Shown here: in pieces, positions 52,322-62,446 of the stretch
How the letters are laid out: the number at the start of each line of letters is the position of its first letter
Position numbering within the stretch: position 1 is the stretch's first letter
Assembly (NCBI GenBank): GCA_029964075.1
Contig: CM057149.1
Location: 7,636,465-7,700,464 of the forward strand
Source of the DNA: Patiria pectinifera
Taxonomy: Eukaryota > Echinodermata > Asteroidea > Valvatida > Asterinidae
Length of the DNA stretch: 64,000 nt
Direction: 5' to 3'
Translations under genes and position numbers: made by a program
Notes under the pieces: generated by a model
The model's database searches: none
What the model was told of the DNA's origin: nothing
What the model saw: only the letters and a program-made list of their open reading frames with translations

Positions 52322-54795
52322 CTGAAAAAGTGAATTCACGCACAACTTTTTGGAGTAGTTTTTTTTTAAATTCCCGAAATATGTCAAACAGAAATATGGA
52401 CAAGGGTTCACAAGATAATGAAATTTATCAAAATAGGGATCACGTTAATCTGTAAACCACAAACCAGCCTCTTTTGTTACACCAGCCCCTTGCCCACCCC
52501 CCCCCCTGATTATGCTGTATATTATGAGTTATTAATTATGATTGTATACATCGTCTGTTGTATTTTATTTAGTTATATCCTTTGACATTTCTGCAAAACT
52601 CTCTTTGCAATTTAAAACAAGAGTTTGCATTTTTGGTGGTGGTTGGGGGTTCCTTGGCGCACACATATCATAAACCTAAACAATAAATCAATTGGTAAAT
52701 GAATGTGTGTTGTAATTAATTGCAGATATATGATTTTCGCCATGTTCGTTTTAAAAATCAAAGTTTTAAATTGCCAAGAAAGTTTCGTGGAAAAGACAAA
52801 GGATATAACCAAATAAATTAAAACAGGCCATGTATACAATCACAATTAATAGCTCATAATATACAGCATGATCAGCTGTGGACTTGACTAAATTAAAGGG
52901 TTTTTTTTCTCATCTGAAGGTCGGAATGTGTAAGGACCGAGACATTTTGTAATAGATCAGAAAAGCCAGGCCTGGTGAAGGCCTGTGTGCTTATACATTT
53001 CAGATTCAGTAGCATTTCAAATGACTGACATACACGTACATAATCTGCAGTATCCAATCTGTGTGTCGTAAAACTAAAAGTAAACCCAATTCCCAAAACT
53101 AGGACTGCTGTTTGTCGTAAATTTAATGAAGGGATGGCGTCTTGAATTTGAATCTTTAAAGACACAATTACTAAAACTATTTTACCTGACGTAGCTCCCT
53201 GATGAACTGTCACATTCTGGTTGAATTCGTAATGGAATATATGCCCAGATGACGATCCTAGAAACAAAGGATTACAGCTGCCAGGGACATTGACAACCCC
53301 TGTTTGTACAGTTGGTTGAATGGAATCAGATGAATGATGAGTACACAGAGTAGATGGATGCTGCATCGCTGGCTGAACCGCTGAAGGTACTAGATCTCGA
53401 ACTGCTATAAAGGAAGGAAAAGGTTGACCATGAGTTATTGAAAATAAATGAATCATCACATTTTAAAACCTAACCTCTCACAATCTATTTGTTGAGTAAA
53501 TTACTCATGCAATCAATAACCTTGTATAGATGTTTAATATTCACCTTGCAATTGTTCTGGAGACAATTTCTCATTGTGAAGTCGATCAGGTTGAGGTTTT
53601 CCTTGTGCTGATATCATCACCTCTTCTTGAAGGGGCTGTTCTCCTACTGTTGACTGTATCTTTGGATCAGGACTGTAAAGATCATCATCGTGCTCGTGTC
53701 TCATTCTGTGATGCTCAGGCGACGTACTTTGTTGGATGTTCTGTTTGCTGACTCCTACTACTTTCTGCTCATCTTGCCGAGGAATTTGTGCATGATGACT
53801 TGCTTGCTTCTGCTCAGCTCCCCGGTTCTCACGTGCTGCTATCCCTTGATTAGAACTCTGCTCATGTCCGAGTTGCCCAGGTGATGCTTCTCTTACTTGA
53901 TGGAAGCCCTGATCTCCGATCCCCGACTCCGGCCTTTCTGTCTCATTAATCTGCTCCTGCCTTACTGTTTGTTTCTCAGGTACTGTTACACAATGTTGAC
54001 AGGTCTGTCCCACAACTTCTTGTTCTTGCTTTCTGTTTTGCAGTGGTTTGTATGGGCCATCATCCTGCTTGCATTTCAGTTTTGGATGCTCAGGTGATGT
54101 CATTGTAAGTAGTTGTAAACTTCGAGTCCGCTCCGTCTGATGTATGTCTAACTCACCAACATAATCCTGTCCCTGTCCTTGGTTTTCTTGTTGTGATATT
54201 TCAACATGTCTGTCCGCTTTAAGTCTGTCTGGACCAAAATCTTCCTGTCCCACTACGGGTGTTTCGGATGATAATATGTCTTGGCGATTGTATTTTCCCT
54301 CAGTTTTCTGATCTTTTGGTCTCTGTTGTTCAAGTGCAGTTCCCTTTCCTTGTTGCAGGTTCAATCTCATGACACCTGCTAAGTGCTGATCCTCTGGCTG
54401 GAGTCTGTCAAGATCGAGGATCTGAGAATCTCCCCCATCCTTGGCTGGATTCTTCTCAGGATTTTTCCGTCTTCTCCTCCTCCTCCTCCCTGTATGTTAA
54501 GAATAAACAATATTGATTTACACAATGAGACGAATTTGTTTTTGTTCAATGAGCAATGTATTTGACTCCACTAATCGACAAGGGCCATTATAGAATTAAT
54601 AACCATGAATAAATATGAATTAGACTGTACTTCTCGATCGGCTCACTGATGAGGCAGTGACTGATGTTGAGACGGGGGAGCTTCCTGTGTCAATTGCAAC
54701 TGGCTGTCTGCCGCTTGCAACAGTCTTTTTCTTTGATTCTTCAGCTTCACTGCCAGCCGTTTCTTGCCCGTCTCTCTTTCTTATTGTTCCAGCAA
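47436..54795 (-). CDS. Gene C: paralogue of genes A and B, 5' part missing in an assembly gap
   Basis: Visible exons: 54631-54795, 53545-54489, 53186-53404 and 47436-52321, all phase-compatible. They correspond to gene B exons 15-18. The charged-repeat exon would begin at about 54930 and falls in the 500-N gap. Sequence upstream of the gap shows none of the earlier exons, so they are in the missing sequence, misplaced or deleted. The downstream exons are intact, and the LRR end is the most complete of the three copies. Confidence 0.68.
52018..52060. repeat. (ATC)n microsatellite coding for poly-Asp
   Basis: A run of atc/cat triplets. Read on the minus strand it gives an Asp run between the N-terminal block and the P-loop of gene C. 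Confidence 0.85.
52505..52870. repeat. Inverted duplication in gene C last intron
   Basis: About 120 bp (52505-52625) recurs as an inverted copy at 52750-52870 (words ctgtatattatgag and ggttatatcctttg). Gene B has only one arm (29210-29330), so the second arm was added in gene C. Confidence 0.65.
53186..53404 (-). CDS. Gene C exon: RHIM-like / amyloid-like motif exon
   Basis: 219 nt, phase 1-1, starting AVRDLVPSAVQPAMQHPSTL and containing VPGSCNPLFLGSSSGHIFHY. The L-F-L-G core is at 53256-53267. The core keeps hydrophobic-x-hydrophobic-Gly although the first position changed relative to A and B. Confidence 0.72.
53545..54489 (-). CDS. Gene C exon: Gln-rich exon
   Basis: 945 nt, phase 1-1, 315 aa, close to gene B exon 16 with a few small in-frame deletions. 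It starts GRRRRRRKNPEKNPAKDGG and ends LSPEQLQG before gtgaat. Confidence 0.78.
54631..54795 (-). CDS. Gene C exon: Ser/Thr-rich linker exon
   Basis: 165 nt, counterpart of 34604-34768, starting TIRKRDGQETAGSEAEESKK. Same non-consensus A before the donor as in gene B. Confidence 0.68.
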
Positions 54796-54928
54796 CTGAG
54801 GTATGGAAATAAAAACCTGAAACAGATCACTTGAAATAGTGCTTTGTTAGAGATAAGATTCAGATTCAATAAAAGATAATTTAGCTGACGCAGCAAATTG
54901 CCATTTGTGTAATTACTGAAAATGTGTT

Positions 54929-55428
54929 NNNNNNNNNNNNNNNNNNNNNNNNNNNNNNNNNNNNNNNNNNNNNNNNNNNNNNNNNNNNNNNNNNNNNNNN
55001 NNNNNNNNNNNNNNNNNNNNNNNNNNNNNNNNNNNNNNNNNNNNNNNNNNNNNNNNNNNNNNNNNNNNNNNNNNNNNNNNNNNNNNNNNNNNNNNNNNNN
55101 NNNNNNNNNNNNNNNNNNNNNNNNNNNNNNNNNNNNNNNNNNNNNNNNNNNNNNNNNNNNNNNNNNNNNNNNNNNNNNNNNNNNNNNNNNNNNNNNNNNN
55201 NNNNNNNNNNNNNNNNNNNNNNNNNNNNNNNNNNNNNNNNNNNNNNNNNNNNNNNNNNNNNNNNNNNNNNNNNNNNNNNNNNNNNNNNNNNNNNNNNNNN
55301 NNNNNNNNNNNNNNNNNNNNNNNNNNNNNNNNNNNNNNNNNNNNNNNNNNNNNNNNNNNNNNNNNNNNNNNNNNNNNNNNNNNNNNNNNNNNNNNNNNNN
55401 NNNNNNNNNNNNNNNNNNNNNNNNNNNN
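54929..55428. other. Assembly gap of 500 Ns
   Basis: Exactly 500 Ns, a conventional size for a gap of unknown length. Homology to gene B breaks off here. Confidence 0.99.
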
Positions 55429-56827
55429 CCAGAGCTGGAGGGTGTCACTAAGGCTACAGCTTTGTGAAGCTTGAGGTCATTTCGAGGTATTTTTTTGTTC
55501 CCTGTCTATATGTAGGTGAGTACTTGTCGACAGTTTCTTGTCGTTAAGCGTTCCACGGAAGACGTCTCTTTAGATTGTTTCTTTACAGTAGTTGAGGTCA
55601 TGTTGGAATACACAAAGTACACAGCACCAGTGATGGTGAAATACATGCGCGCATGTGCAAAAATCTTCTTTCCTGGAAGCTTTCTCTATACATTTGTATA
55701 CAATTATGGAATATGGGATCTTAGTCAAGATGAGGAGCTTATGATCAAAATAGGGGTAAAGGTGGGATTTAGTTATTTAATTAGACGTGTACAAGGACAA
55801 TGCAGTTGATTGATCAGATTTCAAAATGAATGAGATCTCCCAATGATTCGATATTAGTGTCTCCATTTGGGATGGCATTAGAAATTTTGAAAAACAGACA
55901 ACAGTTCAATTTCAAAATATTGGTTCTTCGATGAATCGCATATGAGATACTGCAGCTCAAAAGATGGCCAATTATTAATTGATCTGGATATGGATGATTG
56001 GTATACATAATTAAGGGCCAAATAGTGACTTTTTGTTTTTACATCCTTCATATTTTGACCTGGGATGGAATTTTACTTGTGCGGTGGAAATTTTTACATC
56101 GAGATCGGTTTAAAGTCGAGAACAAAGTCAAGTACATATTCAACAGTGCAATGCTAGATATCTTTCAAGAGGACTCATTTATAGAAGGGCATTTGAACAA
56201 GAAACAGTTGCTCTCTAGAAAGATAAAATCAGATCTTTGCTACATGTATTGATAAATCCATCTAGGACAAGGTATTATGATCAACTGGCAAGCTGATATA
56301 GATCTTATTATGTACATGTGAGTTAGGCTTGGGTGACCAAAATTTTTGAGCAAAAAACCCCAAAAATCGAAATGTTTAAATCTACATATGAACTGTCAAG
56401 TGAATCACTTTTAGGCCAGAAAAAAATAATTGTTGTGTTGCTCTCACATGAAAATATCTGGAGGGTCGGTTGATCACTTTTTTTTGGGGGGGGGGGAATA
56501 CATATATTTAGTTCACATATAGGCCGACCCTTTCTTCCATTCCATTCCGTTAGGCCCCCCAAAAAGTCTTCGGTTTCTGGTATGGAGCTTGCCCCAAAAG
56601 TGGTGTGGCGACAGGTCATTTTTTTTTTTACTTGTTTTTTGCTTCAAATGTCGGCTGATGACTGTAAGTGGTGCCCGACTAAATTTAGTGCAAAATGTAT
56701 GGGAACCCAGAGAGGCCACACAAAACTTATACTCGATCGTAACCCCATCTAAAAACACGTTAAAATTGTGCAGCAGCAGGATTCCAGTCAAACCAGGCTA
56801 AATATGAGTGGAAGCCGTCATGGCTCA
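55429..56827. other. Flank between gap and MFS gene, no gene seen
   Basis: AT-rich sequence with short frames only. It does not match the region upstream of the corresponding exon in genes A or B. Confidence 0.5.
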
Positions 56828-57036
56828 TCATGTTTCCTTCTTGGCTTCCGGGGTTGCCGTGGTGATGGGAATCTTCTCCAATGGGATCTGTTCGGGGGAG
56901 CCGACGACCAGGTAGGCCTTCTGGGTGTCGGCCAGGCTGGTGAAGTACTTGGAGTGGTCGGCCATGGGGCCCTGGGACCTGCTGGTGATGCAGCAGGCAC
57001 GGCACCACATGAAGGCATTCTGGGCCTGCACAACGG
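56828..57036 (-). CDS. Probable last exon of the MFS gene: cytosolic tail
   Basis: A GC-rich frame after a strong acceptor (tttttttttgctcag), phase 1. It encodes AVVQAQNAFMWCRACCITSR and SQGPMADHSKYFTSLADTQK and ends ATPEAKKET before TGA. It follows in phase from exon 59491-59608 and shares its C-ending codon bias. I do not recognise the tail sequence. It could instead be the end of a different gene whose other exons lie elsewhere. Confidence 0.5.
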
Positions 57037-60000
57037 CTGAGCAAAAAAAACAAACAAACAAATGTGAAATATGATTCTCAGTTTTGTAGGCCGGTCTATC
57101 AAAAGTCCTGTAACAAGTAAATCACAACTCCTTTAAAAAAAAACAGTCACAATTAATCCACAAGTCCATTACGAGTCTGATCACAAGTAAATCACAAGCT
57201 CTTTCACAAGTCCAGTCACAAGTACATCGGATGAACAATAACTGCAAGGAATGTGCAGTTCATTTCTATAGCTTAAGACTCGACTTGAGACTGGATTACT
57301 GTACTTGTGATGGACTTGTGTCAGACTTGCGATGGACTTGTGAGGACTTGTGATCGACTTGCGATGAACTTGTGTCGGACTTGCGATGAACTTGTGATGG
57401 ACTTGTTATGGACTTGTGATGGACTTGTTATGGACTTGTGATGGACTTGTGATGGACTTTTGATAGGCTGGACTTGTGTTGAATTTGCAATGGACTTTTC
57501 AGGTTTTGCAATGGATTTTGTAAGGACTTGTGATCGACGTGTGTGAAACTTGCGATGGACTTGCAATGGATTTGTGATGGACTTGTGATGAACTCGACCT
57601 ACGTACAAACACCGATGATCTGCCATTCACGTTTTTAATGCACTGTGTAGATACCACTGCAAATTTGATAGTGTTTTTGTTTCAATATCGTCAACTACAT
57701 GTACACTTGTATTTCTGATTGTGTGGCGGATCTTTGTGCATATAGGATCAAATCCTGCTGTACCAAAAATTAAAAAAAGAAAAAAAATCATTTCACGACA
57801 ATCACAGTGATAACAGGGTGTTTCAGAATGATTTGGACCCAATTTAACAATTTGTTTGGTGGCAAATGGAGTGTACCGAGAAAAAAACTGAATGTTTCAT
57901 ATGAATTGGTTATTACCTTGTCTTCCACAGGAATTTTGAATTTTTCAAATTAGTGGCTGTGGTGAGGAGTTATGCCATTTTCATTGAAGTGGCTCATTTT
58001 CCAGTCTGCACACGGAATTGGTTTTGCCTTTTTTAAATGTGTCAATAACTTCAAGTGAGTCAGTCACCATGACTAGGTTTTTATTTGTTATTACACTGCT
58101 TCACATGAGTATGCGATTTCAATCAAGTTGTGGAACCATGGAACCGTGGTCAGAGTGTTTTAGCGTGAGTTCTTTGCTAGTGCTTTTCTTCAAAATGGTA
58201 CAATGGATATACATGAAACTTTCACCAAATATGTCCAAAATACCAGCCTATAACATATCTCATTTGCTTGTTTTGATAATTGTTACACATTTTTTCTTTA
58301 ATTTGGGTCCAGATCATTCTTGTCGGTTCTCAAGCAGCCAAACAGAGGTGTTTTTAAAATCGCTGCAATCAGAGTATTCACCAAACTTATACTGATAAAT
58401 CCCAACCCCCATAAAAAAAATGGACTTGTATATAAATCATGCCATCTTGCACGTTCCCACTGACGTGTGCATGTATGAATAATTCACACAAAATCTTCTT
58501 TACTCTTCTTCTAGTTTCTCTTTCTCAAAAAACAACAACCAAAAACGTAAAAACCCTGCAGCACTGAAGCCAATGTCATTGTGTTTACGACAGTGCAGTC
58601 CATCATCTCCGTAATCTGCACCAAAGCACAGCTTACAGAATAAACCTCGGACCTTGGGGAGTTTTCCCTTGACGAGGCATCACTCAGGCTCGGCTGCGTC
58701 TTAGAGAAGACGTTTGGACTTCTCCCAGCCATTCGCCTCCCTCTCGTGAGAAGGTTAATCCCGGCTTTGCAAGCTGTCCCCGGGAAGTACCCTTTTCTCA
58801 TTAGTCCAGCTTTCCGCTTGCTTAATCCCCACTCCTCATCCCCAAATTAGCCAGAGGATTTTTGCTCCTAAAAGCTTGTTTTTTATATTTATGGTCCATG
58901 CCATTTGCAAACCACAAACAGTATTTTTTTTTTAAAGAAATCCCAAAACAAAACAAGAGTCGATGGTATGTGTAATATAAAAGGCACAAGTGCAATTTTG
59001 GACTGCCTTTATTACAACACAAACCAAAAAAACCATGAACTTACAACTCTGAAAACAAGTTCTCGAGTTAAATTTGAATAAAATCTGGACATTGACTTAA
59101 TCCAATGCTTTGCACGTTTTAACTTTGCATTCTCCCGACCAAAGAGACTGATTCGGGGCAAGCCTTATGCTAGCGACCCCAACTCCGGCATAGTCTGGTG
59201 TCTTTGTGCCATTCTCACCCATTGTGAACAATGTATTGGTGCTGAGCGTCTCTTAAGTAACTATGCAAGAGCTTGCCCCGAATCATGTGATATAGCAACA
59301 GTGTCTTTGGTCTGGAGAATTCAAAGTTAAAATGTGCCAAGTATTCTGAGCAAGTCAGTGGACCAGATGTATTTTAATGTAAATCACAAAGGTTATAGAT
59401 TACTTGCAAAAGTTGACAAAAATTGACAAATTGTACCAAAACACAAATTCCTTTGGGGGGGGGGGGGAAATAAACACCAACTTTTCTCACCGGGTGCCGT
59501 CTTTGGAAAATGACCGACGATTATCAGAACTATGAGAACAATGATGCCAACCACACTAACAGCTTGACAGAATATAAGGAAGATGTAGGGCTGGATGGGG
59601 AAGAAGACCTAGCAAGAAGAAAAAGTCAAGAAAACCAAATCAAATTAACACGCATTTTATGCAAATTTATGCATATTGGTAGTCGAAATAAAGATGAAAT
59701 CAACAAAATGATAAGGTTGACAGAGTATAAGAAGATAAATAGCTGAGTGAGGAGAAAAAACCTGCCAAAAATCCAAAGGATTAAAATCAAGAAGTTTAAT
59801 TTATGCAAATATATGCACATATATGTTGTCAAACAGAAGCATACTAATGACACAAACAACCTGAAATAATATAAGACATATTGCAAGGAAACCTGCTGAG
59901 AAAATAATTCAAGAAAAAAACCCAAAAGTAGTTCAGTTTAAAAAAAAATGCATTTTTTTGGGGGGGGGGGCTGTGGTGGGGTAAATTTCACTGAAGTTAG

Positions 60001-61975
60001 CTGAACTCGGGTATAATCGTTTCACAAAGTGAAACGATTAAAATGGGACTAGTATTTTTATGAGCCTTTCATCTACATGTTTCATTTGAAGAAAAACTTG
60101 TAAATTTATTTAGGCTAACTTGTACAATTGAATTCATATCATGCTCAGTGATGCAGCGCTCTCTGAACTCTAACTTAGGGACTTCATAATTTATCATGTC
60201 TTTCCAAACGTCAATGCCCACACTAGTTGCTAACGACATGTTTCGCACTTCCATCCTGAACCTTAAATTCTGAGCCCGGTGAAACAGTTTTGAACCAGGT
60301 TACACAAACACAGCGCAGTTAATAAACGGCAAAATCCCCTGCAGCACGCGCTTCGGCGCGTGATGGATTTGATGTTACCGTCGGCGGGACTTGGCGTGGG
60401 TTCTGATTGCGATTATAACTTACCCTGCCTACGATGACGGGAAACGCCATTTCTCCTGTGGCAGCGCCTATCACTACACAGCTGGTCACAAACCCTACAG
60501 AAGGAACAACAAACACTCCTCTTCAGCCACATGCCATTGGAATGACATTTACAATGTAAAGCTAGTTCTGGAGCACATAAAATTCTAGTCAATTTATTCA
60601 AGTATGGCTATTCACTTTGTGCATCTGGTCTACACAATGGGCTGGATAATATTAACCCATTCATTTATGTTAGGGTGTAATCCTATACAAGGTGGATAAA
60701 AAAACACCAAAACCAAGATATTATTGCTAATTGGAACAGAAGTAAGGCACATGTGAATCAAAGGGAGATATCCTCTGTTAGGGTTGAATCTCCTCTTTAA
60801 AATGACACCCTGATCATGTCCTTACATTCACGGTTGACTGAGCAGTGCCCAATATTATGAAAGGGTCTATTTAGAGAGTTGCGCCACTTTTCAAGGTGAA
60901 ATCTCTTTTTTCCCCACCTGCCTTGATTGGCAACCATAGCCTTTCACTCTGTGACAACTGACACAACAAAAACCACAATTGAAAAGCGGCACAAGCCTCT
61001 AAATAGACCCTTTCATGAAATTGGTCACTGCTCAGTCAATCGTGAATGTAATGACATGATCAGGGTGTCATTTTAAAGAGGAGATTCAACCCTAACAGAG
61101 GATATCTCCCTTTGTGCCCTACTTCTGTTCCAATTAGCAATAATATCTCAGGTTTTTTATCCACCCTGTATAACAGCATGATCGGGCTCTCTTCTGCAGT
61201 CTACAACCAATGTAAGTCACAAGTGACAGTCAGTCAATCAGTCGGGGAGTCGGAGGGGGAGTTGGGGGTCGGGAGTCAGTCAGTCAGTAAGAGAGGTGCA
61301 AAGAGGACTCAGCTAGCCCTGTGGGACAGGCATACACAAATCTTCATGTTTTCAGTCAAGTTTTTGATTCGTCAGAGATTGTTAATGTAAGAAACAAAAA
61401 CTTAATGTCACTCTGTGTGTTTTACTCAACAGGTTCTACAGAAAGGGGAAAATAAATAGAGTGATTTATAACATTTTCTGTTTTGGTGGAATTTTGATGT
61501 GTGTTCTTAAACTTGAAAATTCTACATTGAAATGATAACTTTTTCAAGTAAACCTTATGGTTTTTGATATCTTGGTTCATGGATAACTAGATATGTCACT
61601 ATAGAAAGTTTGACATGTGAGCAATTTTTTCAATTTTTTTTTTCTGGACCAAAATTGTTAAAATATTAATACAAATGTTACAAAGAAAGAACCAGCCTTT
61701 AAATGCTGCTACTCAATGCTGGGTCATGGGTGCCATAATCAAAATGACAATGGCCAAGTAGCAATTTTTATCTTTTATTTGTTGTTATTTCTTATATTTT
61801 CTTTTGTTGTTGTTGTTGGTTTATTACCTGTCATGTGGATGTACTGCTCAGCCAGTGCTATGACCGTAGGGTAGACGCTACTGAGCGACAACCCAAACAC
61901 ACCCGACGTTATGAAGACAACCACGTAGTTGTCTCGCATACACACCAATAGCGTCAGAGCCCCAAAACATCCCAT
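56828..61975 (-). CDS. MFS transporter gene, 3' part (MFSD4/Naglt1-like)
   Basis: Exons 61828-61975, 60424-60494, 59491-59608 and probably 56828-57036 join in phase (0 to 1, 1 to 0, 0 to 1, 1 to stop). They encode the last transmembrane helices of a major facilitator: GVFGLSLSSVYPTVIALAEQ, then VVIGAATGEMAFPVIVGR, then YIFLIFCQAVSVVGIIVLIV followed by LIIVGHFPKTAP, and a cytosolic tail. The GAATGEMAFPVIVG motif resembles the VVGAxLGEMxIPxxxG of MFSD4-type (sodium-dependent glucose transporter 1) proteins, which would make it a plasma-membrane solute carrier. The substrate cannot be told. Earlier exons lie beyond or are not recognised. Codons are more C-ending than in the NLR genes. Confidence 0.6.
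57100..57610. repeat. Foldback array of acttgtgatgg words
   Basis: The left half (57100-57230) carries cacaagtcc and cacaagtaaatc words. The right half (57300-57600) carries many tandem gatggacttgtg units in inverted sense. It is a foldback or satellite-like element related in word content to hAT subterminal repeats. Confidence 0.6.
57814..58320. mobile_element. MITE with gaatgatttggaccca ends
   Basis: The left end, cagggtgtttcagaatgatttggaccca, is matched by an inverted gggtccagatcattcttg at the right. The CAGGGTG start suits mariner-like elements. The right end seems worn, and no coding sequence is present. Confidence 0.5.
58511..58773 (-). CDS. Possible alternative terminal exon of the MFS gene
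   Basis: A phase-1 frame after a weak acceptor (ccggggacag) encoding INLLTRGRRMAGRSPNVFSK and TQPSLSDASSRENSPRSEVY before a stop at 58511. The Ser-rich basic tail would suit a cytosolic C-terminus. The acceptor lacks a pyrimidine tract, so I rate it below the exon at 56828-57036. Confidence 0.22.
59065..59385. mobile_element. Foldback MITE in MFS intron
   Basis: Arms of roughly 80 bp: ttttaactttgcattctcccgaccaaagag at the left (shared word gaccaaaga) and its inverted version at the right (tctttggtctggagaattcaaagttaaaa). No coding sequence. Confidence 0.65.
59491..59608 (-). CDS. MFS gene exon: last transmembrane helices
   Basis: 118 nt, phase 0 to 1, with acceptor cttcttgctag and donor CCCG followed by gtgaga. 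It encodes VFFPIQPYIFLIFCQAVSVV and GIIVLIVLIIVGHFPKTAP: a loop, a long hydrophobic helix and a basic cytosolic edge. Confidence 0.65.
60424..60494 (-). CDS. MFS gene exon: conserved GEMxxP helix
   Basis: 71 nt, phase 1 to 0, encoding GFVTSCVVIGAATGEMAFPV then IVGR. The acceptor is ttccttctgtag and the donor AGG followed by gtaagt. Confidence 0.68.
60686..61170. mobile_element. Palindromic MITE in MFS intron
   Basis: About 485 bp. Ends TACA-GGTGGATAAAAAA are flanked by TA on both sides. Arms of about 200 bp are inverted copies of each other (for example tgaccctgatcatg / catgatcagggtgtca and gagatatcctctgttagggttgaatc with its complement). The TA flanks and layout suit a Tc1/mariner-type MITE. 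Confidence 0.8.
61828..61975 (-). CDS. MFS gene exon: paired transmembrane helices
   Basis: 148 nt, phase 0 to 1, with acceptor ggttgcag and donor ACAG followed by gtaata. It encodes MGCFGALTLLVCMRDNYVVV, FITSGVFGLSLSSVYPTVIA and LAEQYIHMTG. The GLSLSSVYP turn is typical of the second half of MFS proteins. Confidence 0.66.
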
Positions 61976-62063
61976 CTGCAACCATACAAAAAAATGACAA
62001 ATTCACGGAACTATTTGTAGATTTTTTTGGGGCAGTTTGAGACCTCCTTTACACTACTGAAGT

Positions 62064-62446
62064 CAGGGTTCGACTGAAGCCCGCTAGCCAAATGCTAGTC
62101 AAAACAGCATCGGGCTAGTCAAACTATTTTTAAGTAGCCCGGCTGGCGAGTCAAAAATTATAGGTCTCCGGGAAAGATGAAAGGACAGGAAGAATAATAA
62201 TTAAATTCAGAAAGCAAACCTGTATAAATTTTATAAACTGTTTAGGGTTAAATTATTAGATCTGTTTATTAAAAACACCGACAACATTGCCTCAGGATAC
62301 ATATTTTACACGTATGCACATTGTTGTCTATGAGATGCTCTATAAATGAAAAACATGTGGGCTAGTGAAAATGCCTGCGGGCTTGTTAAGAGTCTGTTTC
62401 AGTAGCCCAGCTGGCTAGTGAACTAAAAAGTTAGGGTTGAACCCTG
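62064..62446. mobile_element. hAT-like MITE
   Basis: The left end CAGGGTTCGAC and right end (as complement) CAGGGTTCAACC form an inverted repeat, and inner segments ggctagtcaaa and gctagtgaac are similar. The flanks ctgaagt and ctaaagg are only roughly alike, so the target duplication is eroded. No coding sequence. Confidence 0.6.

Noticed and set aside
54747-55467. Open frames running through the N gap
   Set aside because: The Ns make the frames artificial.
55516-55809. 97-aa plus-strand frame
   Set aside because: No motif, no splice-linked neighbours and ordinary AT-rich composition.
57300-57610. Regularly spaced repeats resembling a CRISPR array
   Set aside because: The units are tandem, variable acttgtgatgg words without unique spacers, in a eukaryotic foldback element.
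59510-59746. 78-aa plus-strand frame
   Set aside because: It overlaps the MFS exon in antisense, and that exon has correct phases and transmembrane sequence.
60069-60254. 61-aa minus-strand frame as an additional MFS exon
   Set aside because: It does not read as transmembrane sequence, and exons 60424-60494 and 59491-59608 already join in phase without it.
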